This document shows positions 10,841 through 21,221 of a stretch of DNA of 64,000 bases, in pieces. A program made the translations under genes and the position numbers. Within the stretch, counting starts at the first letter, position 1. Each line of letters starts with the position of its first letter. The notes under the pieces are model-generated. The model did not search any database. It had not been told where the DNA came from and saw nothing but the letters and a program-made list of their open reading frames with translations. This DNA is from an uncultured Hyphomonadaceae bacterium (GTDB lineage: Bacteria; Pseudomonadota; Alphaproteobacteria; Caulobacterales; Hyphomonadaceae): NCBI GenBank assembly GCA_938084575.1, contig CALKFG010000003.1, positions 177,595 through 241,594 on the forward strand, read 5' to 3'.

Positions 10841-11751
10841 CCGGGTGCGGCGTCGGCGCCGGTCTTGCCGGGGGTCCCCAACAGGCAGGCCACGCACCAG
10901 TGGTCGGGATATGTGTCGCGATAAATCGCAGCGGCCCTGTGCGCCGCCTCGGCCGTCTCGAAGACGGCGAAACAGGTCGCTCCGGATCCGCTCATCCGGA
11001 CGAAACGGGCGGCGGGCAACGTCTTCAGCGCGTTCAGCACATGGCCAATTCCGGGAAACTGCGCGATGGCTGGCGCGGCCAGATCATTCCGGGTGCGACG
11101 CCTGAGAAATCCGATCAGGGCGCGAACGCTGAGGGGCTTCGCGGCCAGCGGCGGATGCTGCAGGGGGCGCACAGAGCCCCGGTCATAGGCTTCGAAGACC
11201 GGGCCCGTCGGGCAGGCAAGTCCCGGATTGACCAGCAGGACGGGCAATGGCGGCAGCCCGGCATGCGGGTCAAACACGTCGCCCTCGCCGCGCATCCAGC
11301 CGGTCTGGCTGTACAGGCACGCCAGTACGTCGCCGCCAAGGCCGGGGGCAATGCGGCGCGCGGTGGCGTGGGCGCCGGGGTCAGGTGTGGCCTGAACGAT
11401 CAGCCGAAGGGCGGCGGCAGCGTCTGCCGACCCTCCGCCGATCCCGGCCGCGGCCGGCAGGTTTTTCACCAGCTGGAAGGACAGGTGGGGCGCCTGATCT
11501 GGCATGGCCTGATGCATGGCCCGGGCCGCTTTCAGCACGAGATTGTCACGGGCTGGGCCACAGGCCTCTGCATAGGGGCCGGATACGGCCAGGCTGGACA
11601 TGCTGGCCGGGCGCGCCGTCAGCAGGTCCGCCACCTGGGTCTCGGTGAAGGCCAGAAGCGAGATCAGCGCGTGTCGCCCATTGTCCTGGACCGGGCCGAC
11701 ATGCAGGGACAAATTGACCTTGGCCGGGGCATGGGCGCTGTAGAGCGTCAT
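10837..11751 (-). CDS. ispE: 4-diphosphocytidyl-2-C-methyl-D-erythritol kinase
   Basis: APAKVNLSLHV, LPAAAGIGGGSADAAAALR, MSGSGATCFAVF; start MTLYSAHAP. Confidence 0.95.
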   Translation of the reverse strand: MTLYSAHAPAKVNLSLHVGPVQDNGRHALISLLAFTETQVADLLTARPASMSSLAVSGPYAEACGPARDNLVLKAARAMHQAMPDQAPHLSFQLVKNLPAAAGIGGGSADAAAALRLIVQATPDPGAHATARRIAPGLGGDVLACLYSQTGWMRGEGDVFDPHAGLPPLPVLLVNPGLACPTGPVFEAYDRGSVRPLQHPPLAAKPLSVRALIGFLRRRTRNDLAAPAIAQFPGIGHVLNALKTLPAARFVRMSGSGATCFAVFETAEAAHRAAAIYRDTYPDHWCVACLLGTPGKTGADAAPG

Positions 11752-13520
11752 GGCCGATCCGGTTGCGGCTGCCGCAGAGGGGGGGACCAGCGGGCCGGTT
11801 CCACGGCGAGTTTTGCGGCATAGGCGGCCCGGGCGGTGTCGCTGTCGGCCAGATCCATAGCGCGCTGCCACTGATACCCCGCTTCGGTGTAGCGTCCGGT
11901 CTGCCAATAGGCATCGCCGAGATGGTCGAGGATACTGGCCGCCCGGGGCAGCAATTCGGTTGCGCGTTCGAGATGATAGACGGCCCGGTCATACTGGCCC
12001 AGCTTGTAATAGGCCCATCCGAGGCTGTCGGTGATGGCACCATTGTCGGGCGCCCGGACAAGGGCGCGCTCGATCAGGGCCAGACCCCGCTCCAGGCGGA
12101 TGCCGCGATTAATCCAGCTATAGCCAAGATAATTGAGGAGGTCCGGATTGTCGGGATTAAGGCCAAGGGCCGTTTCGAGGTCGCTTTCGGCCGGGGCCCA
12201 GTAGCCGAGCTGCTCGCGTGCCGCGCCGCGTGCGAAATACAGCCGCCAGTCATAGACCCCGCGTGCGGCATCGGCGTCGATGACCTGGCTGATCACCTCA
12301 ATGGCCTGTCCCAGCCGGCCCGTCGACCGCAGAAGATCGCCATACTGGATCCTGATATTGCGGTCGTCTGTGCGCGCCAGAGTGGTCCGGACCAGCTCCA
12401 GCGCGTCCGCCTCGCGCCCCTCCCGCAGCAGGATCCAGGCCAGCTGTCCCTGGGTTGAGATGTGGTAGGGTGAGTCCGCGGCAATGCCCCGCAGAAGGCG
12501 GATGGCCTCCGGGCGTCGACCGCCGCGGTCGAGCGCGTCGGCCCAGAGCGTTCGGGCGGAATCGAGCTCGGGGTCCAGATGCAGCGCCAGCGCGAAATAC
12601 ACCGCGGCCACGTCGCTGGGCTGCTGTTGGCTCAGCGCGGCAGCCGCGGCATAGATAAACAGCGCCATGCCCTGCCGGCTGCCAAGCGCGGCGGGCGGCG
12701 CCACCTGCCCGGTTTCGATATCGGCGGCGAGGGCTGACAGGGCCGGGTGCCGGCCCACCGTCTCGCGGAACGCCCGGAGCCGGTCGAGGGCCGCGTCGGG
12801 CTGGCCAGCCCGGGCCATCAGCCGGGCCTCTGTCTCGACCCCGATCGCGGTTCCGGCCCGGTCCGTCCACAGCTCTGCGAAGTCCGCCATGGCGCCCGCC
12901 TGATCCCCGGTATCTGCTTTCATGCGCGCGGCGAGCGTTTTCCCGATCTGGCGCAGCACGGGATTGTCGCCACCGGCATTTGCCTGTCGCTGGATGCCCG
13001 CTGTGGGAGCCTGTTCGAACACCAGCCAGGCTTTGATCGTATCGGCCAGGCTGGCATGAAACTGGCTGCGCCACGACGTCGCCAACAGGCTCAGGGCACG
13101 GTCGTCCTGGCCTTTGGCAATGGCATCAATGGCGAGGGTCAGCCGGGCGAGGTCGCTGGCTTTCAGGCTCGACAAAGGGAGGGTGAGGGCAAGCGTGTTG
13201 GCCTCTGCAACCTGACCCACCAACAGGGTGGAGAAAATGGCCCGGTCGGCGATGACCGGGTCCTGCATCTGGCGCTGGGAAATCTGGCGATACGCGTCCG
13301 AGGCCGTCTGCGGATCATCCGTCAGGGAGGCATAGCGGGCGACGGTAAACCGGGCAAAGTCACGGGCCTCAAGCCGGATCCGGGTTTCCGCTTCGACCTG
13401 ATCCAGCCCGGGGTCCGGAGTGGCGAGTCCGGACGGGCTGACACAGGCGCCGAGCCCGAGCGACACACCGACAAGGAGCAGTTTGGCGAGGCGCCGGGCG
13501 GGGAAAGCAAAATCGGTCAT
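11748..13520 (-). CDS. TPR-repeat lipoprotein
   Basis: Start MTDFAFPARR; lipobox LGAC; multiple TPR units (LLNYLGYSWINRG, DSLGWAYYKLGQYDRAVYHLERA); overlaps ispE start by 4 nt. Confidence 0.88.
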   Translation of the reverse strand: MTDFAFPARRLAKLLLVGVSLGLGACVSPSGLATPDPGLDQVEAETRIRLEARDFARFTVARYASLTDDPQTASDAYRQISQRQMQDPVIADRAIFSTLLVGQVAEANTLALTLPLSSLKASDLARLTLAIDAIAKGQDDRALSLLATSWRSQFHASLADTIKAWLVFEQAPTAGIQRQANAGGDNPVLRQIGKTLAARMKADTGDQAGAMADFAELWTDRAGTAIGVETEARLMARAGQPDAALDRLRAFRETVGRHPALSALAADIETGQVAPPAALGSRQGMALFIYAAAAALSQQQPSDVAAVYFALALHLDPELDSARTLWADALDRGGRRPEAIRLLRGIAADSPYHISTQGQLAWILLREGREADALELVRTTLARTDDRNIRIQYGDLLRSTGRLGQAIEVISQVIDADAARGVYDWRLYFARGAAREQLGYWAPAESDLETALGLNPDNPDLLNYLGYSWINRGIRLERGLALIERALVRAPDNGAITDSLGWAYYKLGQYDRAVYHLERATELLPRAASILDHLGDAYWQTGRYTEAGYQWQRAMDLADSDTARAAYAAKLAVEPARWSPPLRQPQPDRP

Positions 13521-13548
13521 GTTGGGCAGTCGGACAATGTCCAGCGGA

Positions 13549-15489
13549 TCAAATCTCCTGACGGTCAATTTCTCCATCATCGCTCAGCGACACATCGGGC
13601 AAGGGCTGCTTTTCAGGTGGTGGCCCCTTGAGGCCATTTTCCAGCTTGTCTTCAATCAGGCTGCGATCCGCGTCTGGTGGAAATTCGTCAAGGGCGTTGC
13701 GCCAGGCCATGCGCGCTTCCTCCGTCAGACCGAGGTGCCAGTAGACATCGCCCAAATGGTCCTCGATTTCCCAATTGCGGTTGGGGGCAAGTTCGCGGCG
13801 GCTCAGTTCGATGTAGAACCGGGCGCCCTCAAGGTCACCCAGCTTGTAGCGGACCCAGCCGAAACTGTCGGCGATATAGCTGTTCCCCGGTGCCAGGGCG
13901 ACAGCCCGCGCCAGGACTTTGAAGGCTTCCTCGAGCCGGTCTGTATGGATCACAAGATAGTAGCCGAGCGTGTTCAGCATGTAAGGATCATTCGGCCGCC
14001 CAAGAGCCTCGTTGCGGAGAAGAGAAAGACCCCGCTCGACCTGCCCGGCCTCGGCCAGTGCATTGGCCAGAAGCAGGCGGTGCGCGTGCGTGTCATCCAG
14101 ATCGCGGGCGTCCCTGGCATGGCGCAGGGCGGCATCAAGGACGCCGAACTGACGGAAGACGAAGTAACTCGTACGATGGGCGAATGCTCTTTCGGCATCG
14201 GTTTCGGCCAGATCGGGCAGCTCGGCCGCCAGCCGCAGCGCCGACTCCTCCTCGTTGAGCAGGGCATAGAGGCGCAGGGCCGAGGTCGAGATCGATAAAA
14301 GCCTGTCGGGGGTGCCGAGGGTCAGCGCCTGGTCGAGGGCGGCGCGGGCATCGTCGGGCCGGTCCAGCCGCAAAAGCGTGTTGGCTTCGGCAATCTTGAG
14401 ATCGGCTGAGGGGGCGGGGGCGGCCTGCAGCACATTCAGCGCCCCGTCATAGAGAGCCTCTTTATACAGATCCTCGAAGACATTCAGGCGCAGGGTGTCA
14501 TTCTCCGGCGCGATGAGCAGGGCCATCTGGTCCAGCGCGCCGCCCCAGCTATTATAACCCCGCAGGCGCGCCCCGACGACGGCGACGTCGAACAGGTTCT
14601 GATAATACACCGCCAGCGTGTAATCGTGCAGTGCCCGGGCGAAGCCGTTCCGCAGGTCGAGGTCTTCCGCCTCCGGCATGCCCCGCCCACTCGCGAGGCC
14701 GTCAATCGCGGCCCTATAAACGACAGCCTGCTCCGGATCCGCGTCGGCAAGCCGCTGATACAAGGCCTGAGCCGCCTCGATCTGGCCTTCCCGTCGTAAC
14801 AGCAGGGCATGGCGCGCCACCACCAGCTGGATATGGGAATAGACCAGACCCTGCGGATCGAAATCATGTTCGGGGGCGATGATCTGCGAAGGCATCATGG
14901 CCGAGTAAACAGCGAGGGCCTCGTCATGCCGTTCCAGGGCCTCCAGCAGGGTGGCAAGTGACAGGTCACCGGTCAGCCCGGGCAGCTGTCGGGACAGGGC
15001 GCGGTGGGCCGCAAGCGCATCCTCCCCTTTACCGTCAAGCGCCAGGTACCAGGCTTCCAGAAAGCGCGCCAGCTGACTGGGCGGGGTCACGTCCAGTGCT
15101 GGCTTCAGGGTTCGCAGGGCGGACGGCATGTCGCCTTTGCCGGCCGCATCCAGCGACAACATGACCGCGCTATTGGGCGTAGTCGCTCCGTCGCGCAGGG
15201 CCTTCAGTTTTAGAATGGTCAGGAACGCCGCCATATCGCCCGCCTGGATGGCGTCATCGGGCTCATCATAGGCGTTCACCCCAATCGGGCGCCCGTCCTC
15301 GTCGCGCCGCGCCGTGCGCAGGGCTGGCGCCGACACATCATAGCTGCCGCTATATTCGGCGAGGGCGGCCATCAGCTGCTTTTGACGGGGCGTGGGGTCC
15401 GGCATGTCCTGAGCTGGCGGCGTCACGCATGCTGTCAGCCCGATAAGACAGGCAGAGATCAGGGCTGTGCCAAAGCGCAACATGATCAC
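13549..15489 (-). CDS. TPR-repeat lipoprotein, paralogous to the adjacent 11748-13520 product
   Basis: Lipobox LTAC; TPR units; C-terminus MLNTLGYYLVIHTDRLEEAF...DSFGWVRYKLGDLEGA...DHLGDVYWHLG aligns with the neighbour. Confidence 0.85.
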   Translation of the reverse strand: MIMLRFGTALISACLIGLTACVTPPAQDMPDPTPRQKQLMAALAEYSGSYDVSAPALRTARRDEDGRPIGVNAYDEPDDAIQAGDMAAFLTILKLKALRDGATTPNSAVMLSLDAAGKGDMPSALRTLKPALDVTPPSQLARFLEAWYLALDGKGEDALAAHRALSRQLPGLTGDLSLATLLEALERHDEALAVYSAMMPSQIIAPEHDFDPQGLVYSHIQLVVARHALLLRREGQIEAAQALYQRLADADPEQAVVYRAAIDGLASGRGMPEAEDLDLRNGFARALHDYTLAVYYQNLFDVAVVGARLRGYNSWGGALDQMALLIAPENDTLRLNVFEDLYKEALYDGALNVLQAAPAPSADLKIAEANTLLRLDRPDDARAALDQALTLGTPDRLLSISTSALRLYALLNEEESALRLAAELPDLAETDAERAFAHRTSYFVFRQFGVLDAALRHARDARDLDDTHAHRLLLANALAEAGQVERGLSLLRNEALGRPNDPYMLNTLGYYLVIHTDRLEEAFKVLARAVALAPGNSYIADSFGWVRYKLGDLEGARFYIELSRRELAPNRNWEIEDHLGDVYWHLGLTEEARMAWRNALDEFPPDADRSLIEDKLENGLKGPPPEKQPLPDVSLSDDGEIDRQEI

Positions 15490-15571
15490 ACATCACCCCG
15501 CATGATCTGGACGCTGGGTGCCGGCCCGCCGCCAGCCTGTCTCGGATGCGGCGGGGCCGTGAAACGCATGA

Positions 15572-16585
15572 TCAGTTGACCCGGTTAAGACAAAAGTCTG
15601 CCAGTTGGCGCAGCGCCCGTGTCCAGGTATTCTGAGGCAGGGTGTTCAGCGCGGCCTTGGCCAGCTCGGCATAGGCGCGGGCCTCGGCAGCGGTCGCGTC
15701 AGCAGCGCCGGTTGAGCGGATGAGATGGATAGCGTGCGCAAGGTCAGACTCGCGCTGCTGGTCGACGTCCAGAACCCGGTCCCAGAAGGCGATGTCCTCG
15801 GCATCTCCGCGACGCCGGGCAATGATGACGGGCAGGGTCACCTTGCCTTCGCGAAAATCGTCGCCAACCGATTTTCCGATCACCGAGGTGGTGCCGCCAT
15901 AATCAAGCGCGTCGTCAACAATCTGAAAAGCCAGACCCAGATTGCGTCCATAGGCGGCAAGGGCCTCGGCATGTTCTGCGCCCCCGGCAGACAGGGCGCC
16001 GGCCCGGGCGGACGCCTCAAACAGGGCTGCAGTCTTGGCTTCGATGATGGCCAGATATTCCTCGGTTGGCAGGTCGCGCCGGCCGGCGGCCGCCAGCTGG
16101 CGGACTTCGCCCTCGGCAATGATAGAGGCCGCCTGAGACAGAATATCGAGAATTTCGAGATTGCCGGTCTCGACCATGAGTGTGAAGGCGCGCGCAAACA
16201 GGAAGTCGCCAACCAGGATCGAGGCGGAATTGCCCCACAGGTTCTTTGCCGCCTTCTTGCCACGTCGCAGGTCGCTTTCATCGACGACGTCATCATGAAG
16301 CAGCGTGGCGGTGTGGATGAATTCCACAGCAGCGGCCAGAGCATGGGTGCCATGCGACGTTTCACCGACGGCACGTGCGGCCGCGAGGGTGACGAGCGGA
16401 CGCAGGCGCTTGCCCCCCGCTGAAACAATATAGCCGGACAGGTTTGGAATGACGGCCACGGGGCTGGCCGCCCGTGTATGCAGCAGCGCTTCGGTCGCGC
16501 CCAGATCCTCAGAGAGGTCCTCTTGCAAGCGATCAATGAATGTCTCAGAATCGCCTTCTGAGCGGGGTTTTACAGTCGCGGTCAC
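15572..16585 (-). CDS. ispB: Polyprenyl (octaprenyl-type) diphosphate synthase
   Basis: GGKRLRPL, LLHDDVVDESDLRRGKKAAKNLWGN, FQIVDDALDY (two Asp-rich motifs). Confidence 0.93.
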   Translation of the reverse strand: MTATVKPRSEGDSETFIDRLQEDLSEDLGATEALLHTRAASPVAVIPNLSGYIVSAGGKRLRPLVTLAAARAVGETSHGTHALAAAVEFIHTATLLHDDVVDESDLRRGKKAAKNLWGNSASILVGDFLFARAFTLMVETGNLEILDILSQAASIIAEGEVRQLAAAGRRDLPTEEYLAIIEAKTAALFEASARAGALSAGGAEHAEALAAYGRNLGLAFQIVDDALDYGGTTSVIGKSVGDDFREGKVTLPVIIARRRGDAEDIAFWDRVLDVDQQRESDLAHAIHLIRSTGAADATAAEARAYAELAKAALNTLPQNTWTRALRQLADFCLNRVN

Positions 16586-16690
16586 GGAAACGTCCTATTC
16601 CAGATTCGGTTGGCATTCCATATCATCGGTGCCGAAGGTGCGGCCGGGCTGCCTGTTGCTCATGTCAGACATATGTTCGAAGGAGACAGG

Positions 16691-16900
16691 ATGGAAGAAA
16701 TTTTTCGCACCAATGACTATGTCAAACTGTCCTATGTTCGTCATCTGCTTGCCGAAGAGGGGATTGAAGCCTTCGTGCTCGACGAGCACACAGCCACCAT
16801 TGATGGCCGTGGACCCATGATTCCCATTCGCGTCACGGTGAGGTCTGATCAGGCTGCCAGGGCACGGTTTACGCTAAAGGATGTCGATCAGGACGCATGA
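16691..16900 (+). CDS. DUF2007-like small protein
   Basis: MEEIFRTNDYVKLSYVRHLLAEEGIEAFVLDEHTA. Confidence 0.75.
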   Translation: MEEIFRTNDYVKLSYVRHLLAEEGIEAFVLDEHTATIDGRGPMIPIRVTVRSDQAARARFTLKDVDQDA

Positions 16901-17649
16901 CCGTATCGCTTGATCCTACGCGTGATGCGTTTCTTGGCGGTCGCGTCCATGTCCACCAGCCAAGACAGGGGTTTCGGGCCGGAACCGACAGCGTACTTCT
17001 GGCCGCCGCTCTACCCGATCAGCTGTCCGGTCGGGCTCTGGAGCTGGGATGTGGTGCCGGCGGTGCGCTTTTGCCTGCCGCGTGGCGGCTCTCCCATCTG
17101 CGGTTTGATGGCCTTGAACGGGACCCGGACATGCGGGCGATGTGTCTGCGCGGCGTGCAGGACAATGCCATGTCTGAACGGGTTGGGGTTATGGCCGGAG
17201 ATGTCGCCTCTTTGTCTCCGGGGCTGGAGAATGCTTATGATCTGGTGTTTTCCAACCCGCCTTTTTTTCCGGCCGGGACGATCGAGCCGCCGGCCCCGGG
17301 AAAAGAGCAGGCCTATTTGGAGAGCGTGTCCCTCAAGGACTGGATTTCTGCCATGTTGTTTGCCGCACGGCCAAAAGGGACGCTGATCCTGATTCACCGG
17401 GCGGCGCAGCTCGCGCCCCTATTAGGGGCTCTGGACGGGCGGGCCGGTGATATCGCGGTGATGCCCGTGCGGTCTTATCCCGGGGCCGATGCAAAACGGG
17501 TGATCGTGCGGTGCCGCAAGGGACTGAAACGCGGCCCCCTGCGCCTGCTGAGTGGTCTGGAGATTTACCGGTCTCGTGGCGGTGCCACCAGTTCCCTGCT
17601 GGAGGCGGTCTCGCGGCAGGGAGTCGGGCTGGACTGGGAAAACGGATAA
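16897..17649 (+). CDS. tRNA1(Val) (adenine-N6)-methyltransferase-like SAM methyltransferase
   Basis: [26 protein letters not shown] (NPPF motif); overlaps DUF2007 stop by 4 nt. Confidence 0.87.
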   Translation: MTVSLDPTRDAFLGGRVHVHQPRQGFRAGTDSVLLAAALPDQLSGRALELGCGAGGALLPAAWRLSHLRFDGLERDPDMRAMCLRGVQDNAMSERVGVMAGDVASLSPGLENAYDLVFSNPPFFPAGTIEPPAPGKEQAYLESVSLKDWISAMLFAARPKGTLILIHRAAQLAPLLGALDGRAGDIAVMPVRSYPGADAKRVIVRCRKGLKRGPLRLLSGLEIYRSRGGATSSLLEAVSRQGVGLDWENG

Positions 17650-17719
17650 GCCGCCGGTTGCGGGACGGGCTGGGAACCGCTACCGGGGGACATTGGAAAG
17701 AGATGTTCAGGGCCAGACC

Positions 17720-18619
17720 ATGACAATGCCAGTCGCCAGAGACAAACCCGCCTCGTTTCAGGACCTGATTTTGCGCCTGCAGGCCTATTGGGCCGCGCAG
17801 GGCTGCGCCATATTGCAGCCCTATGATATGGAAGTCGGCGCGGGCACGCTGCATCCGGCCACCGTGCTGCGGGCTCTCGGTCCGCGAGATTGGCGCGCAG
17901 CTTATGTCCAGCCCTCCCGGCGACCGGCCGATGCGCGTTATGGGGAGAACCCAAATCGTCTCGGCCATTATTACCAGTTTCAGGTCATCCTGAAGCCGAA
18001 CCCTCAGGATTTACAGGATCTGTATCTCAACTCCCTGTACGAGATCGGCATTGATCCCGGCCTGCACGATATCCGCTTTGTCGAGGATGACTGGGAAAAC
18101 CCCACCGTCGGCGCCTGGGGGCTGGGATGGGAAGTCTGGTGCGACGGCATGGAAGTCAGCCAGTACACCTATTTCCAGCAGGTGGGCGGGCTTGATGTCT
18201 TGCCGGTTTCAGGTGAGCTGACCTATGGGCTGGAACGCCTGGCCATGTATGTTTTTGGGGTTGAGAATGTGTACGATCTGCCGTTCAACGCGCCGGACAG
18301 TGCTGTGCCGTTGACCTATGGCGATGTGTTCCTGGAAAATGAGCGCCAGCAGTCCGCCTTCAATTTTGAATATTCCGATGTCGACATGCTGCAACGCTGG
18401 TTTCAGGATTGCGAAACGCAGTCGACCGCCCTGCGTATGGCTGAAAAGCCTCTGCCGGCTTATGATTTTGCTCTCAAGGCCAGCCATGTTTTCAATTTGA
18501 TCGATGCCCGGGGCGTGATCTCGCCAACCGAACGCCAGTCCTTTATCGCGCGGGTCCGTGACCTGGCGCGGGGAGCCGCGGAAGTGTGGGCAAGCCAGCA
18601 GGCGGCAGACGTCGGCTGA
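17720..18619 (+). CDS. glyQ: Glycine-tRNA ligase alpha subunit
   Basis: [57 protein letters not shown]. Confidence 0.97.
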   Translation: MTMPVARDKPASFQDLILRLQAYWAAQGCAILQPYDMEVGAGTLHPATVLRALGPRDWRAAYVQPSRRPADARYGENPNRLGHYYQFQVILKPNPQDLQDLYLNSLYEIGIDPGLHDIRFVEDDWENPTVGAWGLGWEVWCDGMEVSQYTYFQQVGGLDVLPVSGELTYGLERLAMYVFGVENVYDLPFNAPDSAVPLTYGDVFLENERQQSAFNFEYSDVDMLQRWFQDCETQSTALRMAEKPLPAYDFALKASHVFNLIDARGVISPTERQSFIARVRDLARGAAEVWASQQAADVG

Positions 18620-18675
18620 CAGGCTCAGCACTTGGGTGCGTGGGATGGGCTGGCTTGGAACAAGAGGAGAAAAAG

Positions 18676-18918
18676 ATGACGGACAAAGCTGAAATTGCGG
18701 GCATGACGCCGGTTGGTGTCGATGTCGAAGCGGGCAAGACTTATTGGTGGTGCAGCTGCGGCCGGTCCAAAAAGCAGCCTTTCTGTGACGGGTCTCACAA
18801 GCCCACGGATTTTGTTCCGGTAGGGTGGGAGGCCCCAAAGACCGGAAAGGTGTTTTTCTGCGCCTGCAAACGGACCCAGAAGGCCCCGCTTTGCGATGGG
18901 TCGCACAACGGGCTGTAA
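18676..18918 (+). CDS. CDGSH-type iron-sulfur protein (two CDGSH motifs)
   Basis: CSCGRSKKQPFCDGSHK and CACKRTQKAPLCDGSHNGL. Confidence 0.95.
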   Translation: MTDKAEIAGMTPVGVDVEAGKTYWWCSCGRSKKQPFCDGSHKPTDFVPVGWEAPKTGKVFFCACKRTQKAPLCDGSHNGL

Positions 18919-18978
18919 GCTTGCCAGCCGGCGCACCGCCGCTTATCTGACCTCCCTTTCGTGATTGGTTGATCCCTC

Positions 18979-21039
18979 ATGCCTGACCTCCTTCTGGAAC
19001 TCCTGAGTGAAGAAATTCCGGCCCGCATGCAGGCGCGCGCCGAGGCCGACCTTCTGCGTGCGGTTATTGACGGCCTGGGTGCCGAGGGACTGGCGGGAGG
19101 CGCCACGCTATCCCAGTCGGGTCCACGACGGCTGTGTGTCATGGTCGAAGGCCTGCCGGCTCGGTCGGACGACAAGGTTGAGGAACGCAAGGGCCCGAAA
19201 GTGGGCGCGCCGGATCAGGCCATTCAGGGATTTCTGCGCGGCGCGGGGCTGACGGACATCTCGCAGGCGGACATCCGGTTCGATTCAAAAAAGGGCGATG
19301 TCTATGTTGCGACACGCACTCTGCCGGGCCGGGAAACGCAGGCCATACTCGCCGAGCTGGTACCGGACATTGTCCGCAAGTTCCATTGGCCGAAATCCAT
19401 GCGAACAGGCCATGGCACGTTGCGCTGGGTCCGCCCTCTGCAGCGGGTGCTTTGCCTGTTTGACGGGGCCGTGGTGCCTTTCAACATTGAAGGCATTGCC
19501 AGTGGCGATCAGACCGAGGGCCACCGGGTGCATGGGCGGGGTCCCTACCGGGTAAGGTCCGCTGACGACTATGTCGCCCAGCTCTCGGGCCCCGGCCACG
19601 TCATGCTGAACCGGGCTGACCGGCTTGGGTTCATCCAGGACCGGGCGCAGGCGATCTGCGCTGCCTCGGGGCTTGAGCTGGTTGAGGATCAGGGGCTTCT
19701 GGAGGAAGTGGCGGGTCTGGCGGAATGGCCGCAGTTGATCCTGGGCAATATGGATCCGGCCTTTCTGGATTTACCCGACGAGGTTGTCCGGCTTTCGATG
19801 CGGGTGCACCAGAAATATTTTGCGACGCGTGACCCGTCAACGGGGCAGCTGGCGCCGCATTTTATCGTCGTGGCAAATTTGGCGGCAAAGGATGGTGGCG
19901 CCCAGATCGCCGCCGGCAATGCCCGTGTGCTCTCGGCCCGGCTGGAAGATGCCCGCTTCTTCTGGGAAAATGACCGGCGGGGCGGGCTTGAGGCCATGGT
20001 TCCGAAACTGACCCGGATTGATTTCAAGCAGGGTCTGGGCACGGTCGCCGACAAGGTGGCGCGGACGGTGGCTCTGGCACAGGTCCTGGCGCCGGTTACC
20101 GGTGCCGACCTGCAGCAGGTTGAGCGCGCGGCCCGGCTCTGCAAGGCGGATCTCGTCTCCGAAATGGTGTACGAGTTTCCCGAATTGCAAGGCGTTATGG
20201 GGCGGTACTACGCTCTGGCGTCCGGCGAGCCTGCGGCCATAGCCGAGGCCATTGCCGATCACTACCGTCCGCAGGGACCATCTGACACTGTGCCGTCCGC
20301 ACCGGTGGCGATGACGGTCGCGCTGGCCGACAAGCTGGATACGCTGGTCGGGTTCTGGGCGATCGGGGAGACGCCAACGGGCTCGAAAGACCCTTTCGCC
20401 CTTCGGCGCGCCGCACTTGGTGTTGTTCGGATTATCCTCGAGAACGGGCTTCGCCTTGGGCTCCGGGACATCTGTGACCAGCATGCCCGCACGCTGGGCC
20501 AGTCCGGCGACCATGATGACTTGCTGGCCTTTTTCGCCGACAGGCTGAAGCCGCATTTGAGGGATAAGGGCCAGCGCCATGACCTGCTGGACGCGGTCTT
20601 CGCGCTGGGCGAGGATGATCTGGTCCTGATCGTTAAGCGCGTTGATGCGCTGACGACTTTTGTCGACAGCGAGGACGGTGCCAATCTGCTGGCCGGTTTC
20701 AAACGCGCGGCAAATATCCTCAAGGCCGAAGAAAAGCGGGGCTGGACCGCGGGTGCTGACGTCGATGCCGCCCTGATCGCACAAGGCCCGGCGGCGGAGC
20801 AGGCGCTCTACGACGCGGTGTGTCATGCGGAATCCATCCTGTCGCTGGCCGTGGTGGATGAAGCGTTCGAAACGGCGATGGCCGCCCTGTCGGGATTGCG
20901 CGGTGCGGTTGATGCCTTTTTCGACGCGGTCATCGTGAATGATGAGGACCCGGCTGTGCGGGCAAACCGGCTGGCCTTGCTCGACCGGATGCGCGCGGCG
21001 ATGCACACGGTTGCCGATTTTGACCAGATCGCCGGCTAG
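18979..21039 (+). CDS. glyS: Glycine-tRNA ligase beta subunit
   Basis: MPDLLLELLSEEIPARMQ, KRVGPR-like region, MRVHQKYFA, EFPELQGVMGRYYA. Confidence 0.97.
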   Translation: MPDLLLELLSEEIPARMQARAEADLLRAVIDGLGAEGLAGGATLSQSGPRRLCVMVEGLPARSDDKVEERKGPKVGAPDQAIQGFLRGAGLTDISQADIRFDSKKGDVYVATRTLPGRETQAILAELVPDIVRKFHWPKSMRTGHGTLRWVRPLQRVLCLFDGAVVPFNIEGIASGDQTEGHRVHGRGPYRVRSADDYVAQLSGPGHVMLNRADRLGFIQDRAQAICAASGLELVEDQGLLEEVAGLAEWPQLILGNMDPAFLDLPDEVVRLSMRVHQKYFATRDPSTGQLAPHFIVVANLAAKDGGAQIAAGNARVLSARLEDARFFWENDRRGGLEAMVPKLTRIDFKQGLGTVADKVARTVALAQVLAPVTGADLQQVERAARLCKADLVSEMVYEFPELQGVMGRYYALASGEPAAIAEAIADHYRPQGPSDTVPSAPVAMTVALADKLDTLVGFWAIGETPTGSKDPFALRRAALGVVRIILENGLRLGLRDICDQHARTLGQSGDHDDLLAFFADRLKPHLRDKGQRHDLLDAVFALGEDDLVLIVKRVDALTTFVDSEDGANLLAGFKRAANILKAEEKRGWTAGADVDAALIAQGPAAEQALYDAVCHAESILSLAVVDEAFETAMAALSGLRGAVDAFFDAVIVNDEDPAVRANRLALLDRMRAAMHTVADFDQIAG

Positions 21040-21221
21040 GCCAAGGCGATATGGTTCAAGGCTGCCTCGCTGCACAAGAACGAGGTTTTCGCGCCTCGAC
21101 AACGGTGTCAATGAGTTCCGCCACTTGATTCAAGTGGCCATTCGTGGCGGTTAAGCGCGATCTGGGTCGCGCAGACATGCGCGGGCTTTGAGGGACAGGC
21201 AGACATTCGGGAGGACGGGCC

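Noticed and set aside
19837-21111. 424-aa minus ORF
   Set aside because: Antisense to glyS; no domain.
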